Positions 8,114 to 17,313 of a stretch of 64,000 nucleotides of DNA are shown piece by piece. The notes beneath the pieces were generated by a model. It was given only the letters and a program-made list of their open reading frames with translations, searched no databases and was not told the origin of the DNA. A program made the position numbers and the translations under genes. The stretch is from Gemmatimonadota bacterium (GTDB lineage: Bacteria > Gemmatimonadota > Gemmatimonadetes > Longimicrobiales > Gaopeijiaceae). The DNA lies in contig JADFSR010000008.1 in assembly GCA_022560615.1 (NCBI GenBank), positions 1 to 64,000 on the forward strand, written 5' to 3'. Each line of letters starts with the position of its first letter. Position 1 is the first letter of the stretch.

Positions 8114-9921
8114 TAGTCGACCGGCCTGAGATAGAACTCGCCAATCGCGGTGGAGGACAACACCGCGACAGTCGGGAGCTCCCGTTTCCAGTGCGTGCTC
8201 TGCAGACGCCGCCACACGACCTCGACAGCTTCCCGGTCGAACGAGAGGCCGACGAGCTGCTCGGGACCATAGCCGCGCACCATGGCGTGCAGGATCGGAT
8301 CCGCGTCGTGGTAGGACACTCCGATCTCATCCTCGTCCGTGACGCCTCTCACGAGATCCGCCGTAGCCGGCTTCTCGATGATCACGTCCGGCACACCGAG
8401 GTGGCGCGCCAGCGCCCACACCTGCGTCTTGAACAGGTCCCCCAGCGGGTTGATCGGGGGCGAGTCGTCGGCATGCCATGTGAAGTACCCGAGCAGCCGT
8501 TCGCTCTTGTTGCCGGTGCCGAGCGGAAGCGCGCTCAGGCTGGCCGATTGATCGAAGAGGATCACGGCGCGGAGGCGTGCCATCAGGTTGCCCTTGCGCA
8601 GCGGCGAGATATCGGGCTCGTACTGCTCGACGTATCGGTCGATCGGATCCGAGATCTCGATCGTGCGGGTGTGTGCGCCGGTCGCCTCGAGCACCATCGC
8701 CGCGTGCTCGAGACTCTCGTCACTGGATGTCCGGTACGGCAGCCGGAAGCCGTACACGTTCTCAGCGCCCAGTGCCCTACAGGCCAGGAAGAGTGAGACC
8801 GCCGAGTCGACCCCTCCGCTCACGCCCACGACGACGCGCTCGAAGTGACGTCGCCGCCGCACCTCCTCGCGGATGAACTCCACCAGCGTGCGTTCGACGA
8901 GCTCGAGGTCGAGCTCGAGCTCGACAGGGTTCTTGAGCGCCGCATCGTCCGTGGGGATCGGCCCGCGCCCCACCAGCGCCGGTGTCGCTTCTTCTGGGTC
9001 CCCTTCGGCCTCCGGGTCATCCTCGACCTCAGAAGCACCCGCCCCCGGCCGTGTCGCTTCCAGCGACCGCCGGAGGTGGGGCAACATTTGTTCGAGGTCG
9101 GACAGGAGCGGTGAAACGACGCGGGCTCGATCGATCGACGCGGCGTCGAGGGAGGCGATCGTCACGGCCTCCTCGAGGAGGGGGCCACGTGCGAGCACCT
9201 GTCCGTCCGGTCCGACCGCGATCGACCCACCGGGGAAAAGCTTGCCGCCCTCGGACCCAACGAGCTGAGCGACGACCACGAATACGCCGTGTTCGATCGC
9301 GGCGCCGGGGGCGATCTGCTCCCAGCGCTCGAGGTTGGCGGGCCGTCCGCCCGAACCCGCAGTGAAGTCTCGAGCAGGCGAAGCGCTGACGACCACCAGA
9401 AGCTCAGCGCCACCCAGTGCCAGGATCGTCGCAGGCAGCGAGTGCCACATTTCCTCGCATATCAGGATGCCTAGGCGCCCGAACCGCGTATCGAACGCCC
9501 GAAGCTCCGTGCCCGTCTCTACGAACCGCGCCTCGTCGAAGACACCGTATGTGGGCAGAAACATCTTTCGATGCACGTGTCGCACGGCCCACGCGCCGTC
9601 TCCCGCCTCGAGGTAGACGGCGCTGTTGTGCAAACGACGGCGCCAGCGCTCGTAAAAGCCGATCACGACGTCGGGCCCGCCTGCCGGCGGTGGGCCGAGC
9701 ATCTCGATCAACCGCTCGACCGTCAGCGCCGCCTCTGCGACACCACCCTCGAGGAAGTATCCGCTGAGCGCCGCCTCGGGAAAGACCATCAGGTCGGTCT
9801 GGTTCGCGTGGGCCCCGACAATGTCGCATACGGCCTTGATATTGCGGGCGACATCAGCCTTCGTGGGCTTGAACTGTACCAGCGCCACCCGGAGCGGAGG
9901 GCGGGCCTCGGTTGGGCTCAT
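8110..9921 (-). CDS. nadE: Glutamine-dependent NAD(+) synthetase
   Basis: A 603-residue two-domain enzyme. The N-terminal nitrilase-like amidase has the catalytic triad E49 (VFPEAALSGY), K119 (VHRKMFLPTYG) and C155 (GILICEEMW). It releases ammonia from glutamine. The C-terminal synthetase domain has the pyrophosphatase loop VVVGVSGGVDSAVSLF and the GNKSERLLGY motif, and amidates deamido-NAD with ATP. An acidic linker (EVEDDPEAEGDPEEATP) joins the domains. ATG 9921 is chosen as the closest to the domain start; ATG 9954 is possible but its GGAGG is only one base away. Divergent from the S41 protease gene and convergent with the LVIVD gene. Confidence 0.92.
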   Translation of the reverse strand: MSPTEARPPLRVALVQFKPTKADVARNIKAVCDIVGAHANQTDLMVFPEAALSGYFLEGGVAEAALTVERLIEMLGPPPAGGPDVVIGFYERWRRRLHNSAVYLEAGDGAWAVRHVHRKMFLPTYGVFDEARFVETGTELRAFDTRFGRLGILICEEMWHSLPATILALGGAELLVVVSASPARDFTAGSGGRPANLERWEQIAPGAAIEHGVFVVVAQLVGSEGGKLFPGGSIAVGPDGQVLARGPLLEEAVTIASLDAASIDRARVVSPLLSDLEQMLPHLRRSLEATRPGAGASEVEDDPEAEGDPEEATPALVGRGPIPTDDAALKNPVELELDLELVERTLVEFIREEVRRRRHFERVVVGVSGGVDSAVSLFLACRALGAENVYGFRLPYRTSSDESLEHAAMVLEATGAHTRTIEISDPIDRYVEQYEPDISPLRKGNLMARLRAVILFDQSASLSALPLGTGNKSERLLGYFTWHADDSPPINPLGDLFKTQVWALARHLGVPDVIIEKPATADLVRGVTDEDEIGVSYHDADPILHAMVRGYGPEQLVGLSFDREAVEVVWRRLQSTHWKRELPTVAVLSSTAIGEFYLRPVDY

Positions 9922-10113
9922 GGACGGTGGATCTCGTTTGAGTCTCGGCCTCATGCCTCCGACCTTATTCTGTACCGATAGGTGAAAAGTATCCGTTCGG
10001 TTCATATGTTGCAGGGGAGCGTCCTGGAAGCCCCGGCGATGCACGGAACGCGGTTCCGTACGCGGGGGTTAGAGGACACACATGACAACTACGCCGACGC
10101 CGAGGGCGCCCGC

Positions 10114-11916
10114 ATGAGATACCGTTTCGCAACGTTGACGCTGATCCTGGCGCTCGCCGCCCCAACTCTGGGCGCGCAAGACACCGAGACCCGTGCGAAC
10201 TCGAGCGTCGGGTCACCGCCCGAACTCGAGATCCTTGCGGAGGCCGTGGAAGCGATCACAACGATGCACATGGACGGCTTCAGCGACTCCACGCTGTGGG
10301 AGGCGGCGCTCGACGGCCTAACGGTGCTGCTTCGGCGCAACTCCGACGAAGCGGTAGACGAGCCGATCATGCTGGCCGACCTCCTCACTGCGGTCGAGCA
10401 GGTCGGGCAGTCGGCCGAGCCCGAGATCCTGGCACAAACCGTGGCTAGGATCTCCGGCCTTCTCATGGACGGTGTCAGCGACTCCACGCTGTGGGAGGCG
10501 GCGATCGACGGCCTCATCGGGGCGCTCGACGACCCCTACGCGGAGCTCTTCACCGAGGTCGAGTCGGATGCGTGGGAAGAGCAGACGACGGGCAACTACT
10601 CCGGCATCGGCCTCCAGATTACTCGACTCAACAAAGAGGTCACCGTCACGGCGGTCTTCCGCAGCACGCCCGCCAATCAAGTGGGGATCATCGTCGGCGA
10701 CATCATCGTGGGCGTGAACGCGAACGATGCGTCGGACTGGACGACAAAGATGGCTGCGGACTCGATCCGGGGTCCGGTGGGCACCGGTGTGCTCGTGAAG
10801 ATCAAGCGCGCCGGGTTCGACGAGCCCATCGCTTTCGACATCACGCGCGCGCAGGTGCACGTGCCGGCCGTTCACTACGGCGTTCTCGAGAGCGGCATCG
10901 GCTACATATTGCTCGACCGGGTGGCGCGGAACGCGGCCCAGGAGATGAACTCCGCGCTCGCCGAGCTCGCGGATACGCGGGGGCTCGTCATCGACCTGCG
11001 TAGGAACCCCGGCGGCTTCCTCGACGAGTCGCTCATGTTGGCCGACCTCTTCCTGAAGCCCGGCTCGACGCTCGCCAGCACCGTGCAGCGTATACCGGAC
11101 GCCGAGGCGTATGAAACGGAGACCGAATCCTACACGGACCGCTGGCCTCAGTTGGTTCCGGATCTCCCGATCGTGGTGCTGGTCGATCGCTTCACCGCGT
11201 CCGGAGCCGAGATTCTCGCCGGCGCTCTCCAGGACTACGATCGCGCGCTCGTTCTGGGTGAACGCTCGTTCGGCAAGGGCGTCGTGCAGACCGTGATGCG
11301 GCTACCGTACAGCCGACGTCTGCGTTTCACGATCGGGTCGTGGCATACACCACTCGGCCGCTCGCTTCAGCGGGCACGAGATTCTCAGTTCCGTCCGATC
11401 GCGGAGGACTTGGACACGTTGCCACGTGTCACGACCGCGCAAGGGCGCTCGCTCATCAACGGCGGTGGAATCTTCCCCGATCTCGCCGTGGCGGACGACA
11501 CGACCACAGTCGTCGAGCGGGAGCTGATCAGGGCTGCGAACGACCAGGAGATTCCGCTCGGGCTCCGCCTCGCAGAACTCGGCTTCGAGGCCGCCAGCGC
11601 CCGCCGCGAAGCCAATGATGACCCGGGTCTCACCGATGCGGAGTTCGATCGGTTCATGACTCTTCTCGCGGAGGAGGGCCTCGCCGAGGACCAGCTCTCC
11701 GACTCGGGCGTCCGGACATACCTGCGCTGGCGGGCTCGTATCAGCGTGGCTCAGCGCATGGATGATCTGGGTGCGGAAGCCGACATCCGAATGGAGCGGG
11801 ATCCTGTCCTGTCCGAAGCTGTGCGTCTGCTGCGGACCTCGACCTCTCAGGCGCAGCTTTTCCAGGCCGCCGACGCGGAGCGGGTTCGCCGGGGTCAGGG
11901 GACGGGAGGGCTCTAG
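10114..11916 (+). CDS. S41-family C-terminal processing protease (PDZ)
   Basis: A 600-residue exported protease with signal peptide MRYRFATLTLILALAAPTLG. A PDZ segment (GNYSGIGLQITRLNK to about TRAQVHV) precedes the S41 core with the catalytic serine in RFTASGAEILAGAL and lysine in RSFGKGVVQT. A helical C-terminal tail follows. The family cleaves C-termini of envelope proteins. ATG 10114 is chosen for its GAGG and the signal peptide; the longer reading to 9982 is not needed. The N-terminal region contains a 65-residue in-frame duplication (see repeat entry). Convergent with xerD. Confidence 0.88.
   Translation: MRYRFATLTLILALAAPTLGAQDTETRANSSVGSPPELEILAEAVEAITTMHMDGFSDSTLWEAALDGLTVLLRRNSDEAVDEPIMLADLLTAVEQVGQSAEPEILAQTVARISGLLMDGVSDSTLWEAAIDGLIGALDDPYAELFTEVESDAWEEQTTGNYSGIGLQITRLNKEVTVTAVFRSTPANQVGIIVGDIIVGVNANDASDWTTKMAADSIRGPVGTGVLVKIKRAGFDEPIAFDITRAQVHVPAVHYGVLESGIGYILLDRVARNAAQEMNSALAELADTRGLVIDLRRNPGGFLDESLMLADLFLKPGSTLASTVQRIPDAEAYETETESYTDRWPQLVPDLPIVVLVDRFTASGAEILAGALQDYDRALVLGERSFGKGVVQTVMRLPYSRRLRFTIGSWHTPLGRSLQRARDSQFRPIAEDLDTLPRVTTAQGRSLINGGGIFPDLAVADDTTTVVERELIRAANDQEIPLGLRLAELGFEAASARREANDDPGLTDAEFDRFMTLLAEEGLAEDQLSDSGVRTYLRWRARISVAQRMDDLGAEADIRMERDPVLSEAVRLLRTSTSQAQLFQAADAERVRRGQGTGGL
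10225..10514 (+). repeat. In-frame tandem duplication inside the S41 protease gene
   Basis: Bases 10270-10319 and 10465-10514 are 47 of 50 identical, 195 bases (65 codons) apart. Both encode MDG-SDSTLWEAA-DGL. Similarity extends upstream into EILAEAVEAIT versus EILAQTVARIS. The high DNA identity suggests a recent event or conversion. Confidence 0.9.
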
Positions 11917-11957
11917 CGGCCCGAGCGCGACGTGCCCCAGTAGCCCGAGCGCGACGT
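11914..11957 (+). repeat. Direct repeat starting at the S41 gene stop codon
   Basis: GCCCGAGCGCGACGT occurs at 11919-11933 and 11943-11957. Each copy is preceded by TAGC (11914 is the gene stop TAG, and 11941 is a second TAG). The opening TAGC-GGCCCG resembles post-stop sequences of other genes in the window. Confidence 0.7.
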
Positions 11958-11967
11958 ACGCCGCCCC

Positions 11968-12876
11968 TCAGTTCCGGGGGTGGAATCGTCGGTGCACGTC
12001 TCGGAGATATTCGCGGTCGACGTGGGTGTAGATCTGTGTCGTCGAGATGTCGGCGTGACCCAACAGCTCCTGAATGGCAGCCAGGTCCGCCCCGCCTTCC
12101 ACCAGATGGGTCGCGAAGGTGTGCCTGAGGGTGTGCGGAGAGACGTTCTTCACGATTCCCGCTCGCCTCGCAGACTTCTTGACGAGCTTCCAAACGGACT
12201 CCCGCCTCATCCGAGTCCCCCGGGCGTTGAGGTACACATGGCCCTCACCGCGGCCCTTGTCGAGTCCCGGGCGCACCTCTCGCAGGTAGCGCTCCAGCGT
12301 CCTCACCGCCGGACCACCCATGGGCACGATTCGTTCCTTAGAGCCCTTCCCGAACACGGTCACGAACGCTTCACCCAGATCGAGGCCTGACAGCGGCAAG
12401 TCGACCAGTTCGGAGACCCGGAGCCCGGAGGCGTAGAGCAGCTCGAGGATCGCGCGGTCCCGCCAGAACAGTGGTCTCTCGGAATCCGGGGCGTCGAGTA
12501 GGCGCACCACCTCGGTTTGCGTCAGGAAGTCCGGCAGCTTCCGGGCAACACGCGGACTCTCCAGACGCTCGGTCGGATCGACGTCGAGTACGCCTTCCGA
12601 CAATAAAAAGCGGAAGTACGTGCGCACCGCAGACTGCGCCCTGCGGATCGAGGTACCGGCGAGTCCAGCGTCCTTCAATCCGAAAATCCACTCGCGCAGC
12701 AGGTCCAGCGTCACTTCCACAGGGTCGCCCACTCCGCTCTCTGACACGGACCTCCACCAGCGCGTGAGGTCTCGTTCGTAGGCGGACAACGTGCGCGCGG
12801 AAAGTCCTCGCTCGAAGGTGATGTAGTCGTTGAACTGCTCGAACCGAAACGCGCTCGGAATCGACGACTCACTCAC
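11968..12876 (-). CDS. xerD: Tyrosine recombinase XerD-like
   Basis: A 302-residue protein with an N-terminal SAM-like core-binding domain (ERGLSARTLSAYERDLTRW) and a C-terminal catalytic domain. All catalytic residues are visible: R in YASGLRVSEL, K in GKGSKERIVP, H-x-x-R in HTLRHTFATH, the late H in LLGHADISTTQ, and the nucleophile Y in IYTHV. It would resolve chromosome dimers at dif; no dif site was recognised here. The start GTG at 12876 overlaps the dedA stop (GTGA) with GGAG upstream; the longer reading to 12924 lies inside dedA. Last gene of the long minus-strand run. Could be XerC rather than XerD. Confidence 0.88.
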   Translation of the reverse strand: MSESSIPSAFRFEQFNDYITFERGLSARTLSAYERDLTRWWRSVSESGVGDPVEVTLDLLREWIFGLKDAGLAGTSIRRAQSAVRTYFRFLLSEGVLDVDPTERLESPRVARKLPDFLTQTEVVRLLDAPDSERPLFWRDRAILELLYASGLRVSELVDLPLSGLDLGEAFVTVFGKGSKERIVPMGGPAVRTLERYLREVRPGLDKGRGEGHVYLNARGTRMRRESVWKLVKKSARRAGIVKNVSPHTLRHTFATHLVEGGADLAAIQELLGHADISTTQIYTHVDREYLRDVHRRFHPRN

Positions 12877-13502
12877 CGAGGCCGCGCTCCATCGCTGTCC
12901 CGCGGATGCCGCGTGCGCCACCACCAGAGGGCCGACGGCGCCGCGACCGCCACCGCGACGACGAGCAGGACACCGTTGACCCGCCCGAGCAGCGCCCGCA
13001 GCACGTCCAGGTTTTGCCCCGCCAGCGCCCCGAGCCAGATGAGCACACCGTACCAGATGGCGGAAGCCAAGGCGATGGGAATCGCCACGAGGATCAACGG
13101 CTGGCGGCTAACCCCTGCGAAGACCGGAACGATGGAGCGGAGTCCGGGCAAGAACCGCGTGAGAAAGATCGCCGCGATCCCAAAGCGCTCGTAGAAGCTG
13201 GCCATGCGCTCCATCTGATGAGGTCTCAAGACTCGCCTCCCCCATCCGGCCTCGAAGAAGGGCTTGCCATGAGTGTAGCCGAGCCGATACATGGCGAGCG
13301 CCGACCCCACGTTCAACGACCACGTGGACACGAAGATCCACCGCGCGTCCAACTCTCCGACTGCCGAAAGGAATCCACCCAGCGCCACGAACGTATCCGC
13401 CGGGATCGCCGGCAACACATTCTCGAGCGCGGCACCGACGCCCAACAAGACGTAGACCACCGCAGCCGGAACATCCTCTACCCAGTTCAGGAAGTTAGCC
13501 AT
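12873..13502 (-). CDS. DedA-family membrane protein
   Basis: A 209-residue integral membrane protein with about five hydrophobic segments and the DedA signature ENVLPAIPADTFVALGGFLS, plus the re-entrant motif FLTRFLPGLRSIVPVFAG with conserved arginines. Family members act in lipid (undecaprenyl phosphate or phospholipid) translocation and membrane homeostasis. The start is 3 bases after the ispF stop, and its own stop overlaps the xerD start. Position at the end of a lipid-synthesis gene run fits a membrane role. Confidence 0.88.
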   Translation of the reverse strand: MANFLNWVEDVPAAVVYVLLGVGAALENVLPAIPADTFVALGGFLSAVGELDARWIFVSTWSLNVGSALAMYRLGYTHGKPFFEAGWGRRVLRPHQMERMASFYERFGIAAIFLTRFLPGLRSIVPVFAGVSRQPLILVAIPIALASAIWYGVLIWLGALAGQNLDVLRALLGRVNGVLLVVAVAVAAPSALWWWRTRHPRDSDGARPR

Positions 13503-13505
13503 GCC

Positions 13506-14006
13506 TCACGCGCGTTCCGGCGAGCCACCACCCACCTGGGACTCGATCAGCGCGACCGCATGTACCGCGATGCCCTCCCCCGCGCCGATCCAGCCCATGC
13601 CTTCGTTGCTCTTGCCCTTGATCGAGATCGACGTCGACGAGATCCGCATCACCTCACCGAGACGCAGGCACATGGCCTCCGCGTGGGGTCCGATCTTGGG
13701 GCTCTCGCAGATCACGGTGACGTCCACGTTGACGACCCCGTAGTCTCGCGCCTCCAGGATCTGTACGGCCCGAGCGAGCAGATCCATGGAATCGGCGTCC
13801 TTCCACTCGTCGTCGTCCGGAGGGAAATGACTGCCGACGTTCCCTGCGGCGGCCGCGCCCAGCATCGCGTCGATGATCGCGTGGGCAACCGCGTCACCAT
13901 CGGAGTGGCCGGAGAGGCCGGCGTGATCAGGAATATGTACACCGCCCAGGACGAGCGCCCTACCGTCCTGAAAGCGATGTGAGTCGTACCCGGTCCCGAT
14001 TCTCAT
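13506..14006 (-). CDS. ispF: 2-C-methyl-D-erythritol 2,4-cyclodiphosphate synthase
   Basis: A 166-residue enzyme of the MEP isoprenoid pathway. It starts MRIGTGYDSHRF, has GLSGHSDGDAVAHAIIDAML (zinc-binding D-x-H and His), GNVGSHFPPDD and the C-terminal KGKSNEGMGWIGAGEGI. Length is normal. ATG 14006 is chosen because the family begins at MRIG; the longer frame overlaps fabF. It cyclises CDP-ME-2-phosphate with release of CMP. Confidence 0.95.
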   Translation of the reverse strand: MRIGTGYDSHRFQDGRALVLGGVHIPDHAGLSGHSDGDAVAHAIIDAMLGAAAAGNVGSHFPPDDDEWKDADSMDLLARAVQILEARDYGVVNVDVTVICESPKIGPHAEAMCLRLGEVMRISSTSISIKGKSNEGMGWIGAGEGIAVHAVALIESQVGGGSPERA

Positions 14007-14016
14007 GCCGCGCGCG

Positions 14017-15294
14017 TCAGGCGTCCCAGCGCCGGATCGCCAGGCAGACGTTGTGCCCACCGAAGCCGAACGAGTTGCTGAGCGCCAACTCGACGGGGCG
14101 CTCGATCATGCCACCGTGCGCGTACTCGAGGTCGCACTCTGGGTCCGGGCCCTGATAGTTGATGGTCGGCGGGATCTTGCCGGTCCGGCATGCCTGGATA
14201 CATGCGATCGCCTCGAGTGCCGCGGCCGCCCCCAACAGGTGTCCGGTCATGGATTTGGTGGAGCCCACGACCGTGTCGTAGGCGTGATCACCGAGCACCG
14301 CCTTGATCGCCGCCGTCTCGATCGCATCAGCCATCGTCGAGGTCCCGTGGGCGTTCACGTAGTCCACGTCTTCACTCGCCGCCCCCGCATACTCGATTGC
14401 CATGCGCATTGCGCGCTGGGCCCCGTACCCGTCCGGCGGCGGTGCGGTGATGTGGTGCGCGTCACCGGAAAGGCCGTACCCGACGATTTCCGCCAGAATC
14501 TCTGCGCCGCGCGCTTCCGCATGCTCCAGGACTTCCAGAACCAAAGCGCCGGAACCCTCTCCCATCACGAAGCCGTCCCGGTCCGCGGAGAACGGCCGAC
14601 TCGCTCCCGAAGGGTCGTCGTTTCTCGTCGACATGGCGCGCATCGACGAAAAGCCCGCGAACGTCATCGGGGTGATCGTGGCCTCGCCACCGCCGGCAAT
14701 CATCATGTCGGCATCGCCATGACGGATGTGGCGCGCGGCATTCCCGATGGCATGCGCCGAGGACGCGCACGCCGATACGGTGGCGTAGTTGGGACCCTGA
14801 AGGTTCCACCGTATGGAGATGAGCCCTGCTGAGATGTCGGGAATGAACATCGGGATGAAGAACGGGCTCACCCGTTTCGGCCCGCCCTCGAGCATGCGCT
14901 TGTGCTGCTCCTCGAAGGTCGCGATCCCGCCGATGCCGCTGCCGAAGATCACCCCGAAGCGGCTCGGATCCATGCCGTCCGGGGTACCGTCCGGCACGCC
15001 GGCTAACTCGAGCGCCTGTGCTGTAGCCGCGATCGAAAGGAGCGACACGCGGTCGAAGCGCTTCGCGTCGCGCTTCTCCACATAGTCGAGCGGATCGAAA
15101 CCCTTCACTTCACACCCGATCCGACAGGCGAACTCGTCGGTCGTCTCCCAGAGCGTGACGGGGCCACAACCGCTGGTGCCCGCGAGCAGAGCGTCCCACG
15201 TGCTCGCTAGGTCGTTTCCGACGGGCGATATGACACCCATCCCGGTGACGACCACCCGTCGAGGCTCCTGCCCCGGCTCCTGCCCCGTAGTCAT
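14017..15294 (-). CDS. fabF: Beta-ketoacyl-ACP synthase II
   Basis: A 425-residue condensing enzyme starting near RRVVVTGMGVISPVG. The Cys-His-His triad is visible in TVSACASSAHAIG, VNAHGTSTMA and KSMTGHLLGAA. The C-terminus has SNSFGFGGHN. It elongates acyl-ACP with malonyl-ACP. It lies 25 bases after acpP in the fab run, the common fabHDG-acpP-fabF order. The N-terminus has an imperfect GQEPGQEP duplication before the domain, of no obvious effect. Confidence 0.96.
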   Translation of the reverse strand: MTTGQEPGQEPRRVVVTGMGVISPVGNDLASTWDALLAGTSGCGPVTLWETTDEFACRIGCEVKGFDPLDYVEKRDAKRFDRVSLLSIAATAQALELAGVPDGTPDGMDPSRFGVIFGSGIGGIATFEEQHKRMLEGGPKRVSPFFIPMFIPDISAGLISIRWNLQGPNYATVSACASSAHAIGNAARHIRHGDADMMIAGGGEATITPMTFAGFSSMRAMSTRNDDPSGASRPFSADRDGFVMGEGSGALVLEVLEHAEARGAEILAEIVGYGLSGDAHHITAPPPDGYGAQRAMRMAIEYAGAASEDVDYVNAHGTSTMADAIETAAIKAVLGDHAYDTVVGSTKSMTGHLLGAAAALEAIACIQACRTGKIPPTINYQGPDPECDLEYAHGGMIERPVELALSNSFGFGGHNVCLAIRRWDA

Positions 15295-15319
15295 GCCGCC
15301 TTTAACAAGCCGGAAGGAC

Positions 15320-15562
15320 TCAGTCTTCGCGGTTTTCCTTCAGATACTTGATCGCATCGCCAACGGTCCGCATTTGCTCCGCGTCCTCATCCGGGATGTC
15401 CAGTCCGAATTCCTCCTCGAACGCCATCACGAGCTCGACCGTGTCCAGGGAGTCGGCACCCAGATCCTCAACGAACGAAGCGTCGTCCGTGACCTTCTCA
15501 GGCTCGAGACCCAACTCGTTGATGATGATCTCGCGCACACGGGCCTCGATGGGCTCGCTCAT
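15320..15562 (-). CDS. acpP: Acyl carrier protein
   Basis: An 80-residue acidic helical protein with the phosphopantetheine attachment site [12 protein letters not shown] (serine in DSL). Length and charge are typical. A strong AGGAGG lies just upstream of ATG 15562, consistent with high expression. It carries growing acyl chains between the neighbouring Fab enzymes. Confidence 0.97.
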   Translation of the reverse strand: MSEPIEARVREIIINELGLEPEKVTDDASFVEDLGADSLDTVELVMAFEEEFGLDIPDEDAEQMRTVGDAIKYLKENRED

Positions 15563-15593
15563 GTCCCCTCCTGTTCGTCACGAAAAGGGCGGT

Positions 15594-15604
15594 GTGGCCC
15601 ACTA
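15594..15604 (-). repeat. Post-stop motif TAGTGGGCCAC after fabG
   Basis: On the minus strand the fabG stop codon TAG (15604-15602) begins TAGTGGGCCAC. The same 11-mer follows the RND permease gene at 48235-48225. Confidence 0.55.
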
Positions 15605-16345
15605 CATGACCATTCCGCCATCGACTGCCAAGACCTGGCCGGTAATGTAGCGCGCAGAAGGGCTCACGAGAAACCGCACGACGCCCGAAATATCGTCCGT
15701 CTCACCGAGGCGCCCGAGGGGGATCTGGGCCTTTACGTCCTCGATCTGATCCTCGGTCAGCGCAGCGGTCATGTCGGTGCGAATGAAGCCGGGCGCAAGC
15801 GCGTTACAACGGACCCCCCTGGAGGCCAATTCCTTCGCCACGCTCTTGGTCATCCCGATCATGCCGGCCTTGGAAGCGGCATAGTTGGTCTGCCCCGCGT
15901 TGCCGACGAGCCCCACGACGGACGCGATATTCAAGATCACGCCGTCACGCTTCTTCATCATCCCACGCGTCACTGCACGAGTGAAGTTGAATGCACCCTT
16001 TAGGTTAGCAGCTATCACCTCATCAAATTCCTCATCTTTCATGCGCAGTAGGATGTTGTCCCGCGTGAGACCTGCGTTGTTGATGAGGATGTCGATCGAG
16101 CCCAAGCCTTCTTGAACAGCCGCTACCGTGTGTGAAACCTGAGTCGAGTCCGCCACGTCACACGCGAAGCCTCGGTGTCCCTCGCCCGGCAGGGCGGCCG
16201 CGGCCTCCTTGGCGCGCTCACCGTTGCGACCGATCACGGCGATCTTGGCTCCCGCGTCCGCGAGCGACTCTGCGATTGCCAGGCCGATCCCCCGCGATCC
16301 ACCTGTGACGATGGCGACCTTGCCTTCGAGCTCTCTTGCGCTCAT
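15602..16345 (-). CDS. fabG: 3-oxoacyl-ACP reductase
   Basis: A 247-residue short-chain dehydrogenase with the NADP-binding TGGSRGIGLAIA motif, NNAG, and the catalytic Ser-Tyr-Lys (NIASVVG and YAASKAG). The C-terminus is VLAVDGGMVM, typical of FabG. It reduces beta-ketoacyl-ACP. Its ATG overlaps the fabD stop by ATGA, giving translational coupling. Confidence 0.96.
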   Translation of the reverse strand: MSARELEGKVAIVTGGSRGIGLAIAESLADAGAKIAVIGRNGERAKEAAAALPGEGHRGFACDVADSTQVSHTVAAVQEGLGSIDILINNAGLTRDNILLRMKDEEFDEVIAANLKGAFNFTRAVTRGMMKKRDGVILNIASVVGLVGNAGQTNYAASKAGMIGMTKSVAKELASRGVRCNALAPGFIRTDMTAALTEDQIEDVKAQIPLGRLGETDDISGVVRFLVSPSARYITGQVLAVDGGMVM

Positions 16346-17298
16346 CTCGTCAAAGCCTCCCGTTGTGAAGCGCCTTCAGGCGCCCTCCACCGTGCTGCAA
16401 GGTCCTCAGGCTCCCCGAGGGAACTGCACGGGACCCCCTTCGCGTTGCGCCGATTCAAGCCCCGCAAGACGGAGCCAGGTCCGATCTCGAGGAAGCGATC
16501 CGTCCCCGCTTCGACCATCGCCGCCACCGAGGCGCTCCACCGCACCGGCGACGTGAGCTGCTCGACCAGCAGCTTCCGTGCCTCGGAGCCGCTCGTGACC
16601 GGCCTCGCTGTGACGTTTGAGAACACTGGGTATGCCGGGTCCTGAAAGTCGATCGACTCGAGCTTGTCTCTCAGGCCGTCCGCGGCGGGCTCCATGAGCG
16701 AAGAGTGGAACGCCCCTGACACCTTCAAGAGTACGACCCTCGTCGCACCCGCCGCCTGCGCGCGCTCCATCCCCTGCTTCACGCCGGCAATGTCACCGCT
16801 GATGACAACCTGACCGCTCGCATTGAAGTTGGCAGGCACGCAAACACCGACATCGACCTCCGCACACAGCGCCTCGATCTCGTCGTCACTCAGGCCGAGC
16901 ACCGCAGCCATGGTTCCCGGCCGTTCCTGGTCCGCTCGGAACATCAGCTCGCCTCTGAGATGAACCGCCGCCAGCGCGTCTTCGTAGCTGAGGGTACCTG
17001 CCGCCACATGCGCGCTGAACTCGCCCAACGAGTGCCCGGCAGCGAAAGCCACTGGACCGAGCTCGTCTTCGACGACCCGCAGCACGGCCACCGAGTGGGC
17101 GAGGATGGCCGGTTGTGCGTTCTTGGTGGCCGTGAGCTCGTCCTCCGGGCCCTCCGTCATGAAACCCGAAAGTGGGAACCCCAGCACCTCGTCTGCCGTG
17201 GCAAACACGGCGGCGGCCCTGGCATCTGAAATGGCGAGGGCACGGCCCATACCAACGGCCTGTGACCCCTGCCCGGGAAAGATCAGCGCGAGTGACAC
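16342..17298 (-). CDS. fabD: Malonyl-CoA:ACP transacylase
   Basis: A 318-residue acyltransferase. It opens ALIFPGQGSQAVGMG, has the nucleophile serine in GHSLGEFSAHVAAG, and the catalytic histidine in SGAFHSSLM. It loads malonate onto ACP for FabH and FabF. Located between fabH and fabG with a 4-base overlap with fabG. Length is typical. Confidence 0.96.
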   Translation of the reverse strand: MSLALIFPGQGSQAVGMGRALAISDARAAAVFATADEVLGFPLSGFMTEGPEDELTATKNAQPAILAHSVAVLRVVEDELGPVAFAAGHSLGEFSAHVAAGTLSYEDALAAVHLRGELMFRADQERPGTMAAVLGLSDDEIEALCAEVDVGVCVPANFNASGQVVISGDIAGVKQGMERAQAAGATRVVLLKVSGAFHSSLMEPAADGLRDKLESIDFQDPAYPVFSNVTARPVTSGSEARKLLVEQLTSPVRWSASVAAMVEAGTDRFLEIGPGSVLRGLNRRNAKGVPCSSLGEPEDLAARWRAPEGASQREALTR

Positions 17299-17313
17299 GT
17301 TCGCCTCTTTCTG

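Noticed and set aside
8890-8935. GAGCTC-rich repeat in nadE
   Set aside because: It only reflects codons for the VELELDLELVE stretch.
11968-12876. Integron or phage integrase instead of XerD
   Set aside because: The protein has Xer length and motifs, sits in a housekeeping operon, and has no attC/att-like repeats or cassette genes beside it.
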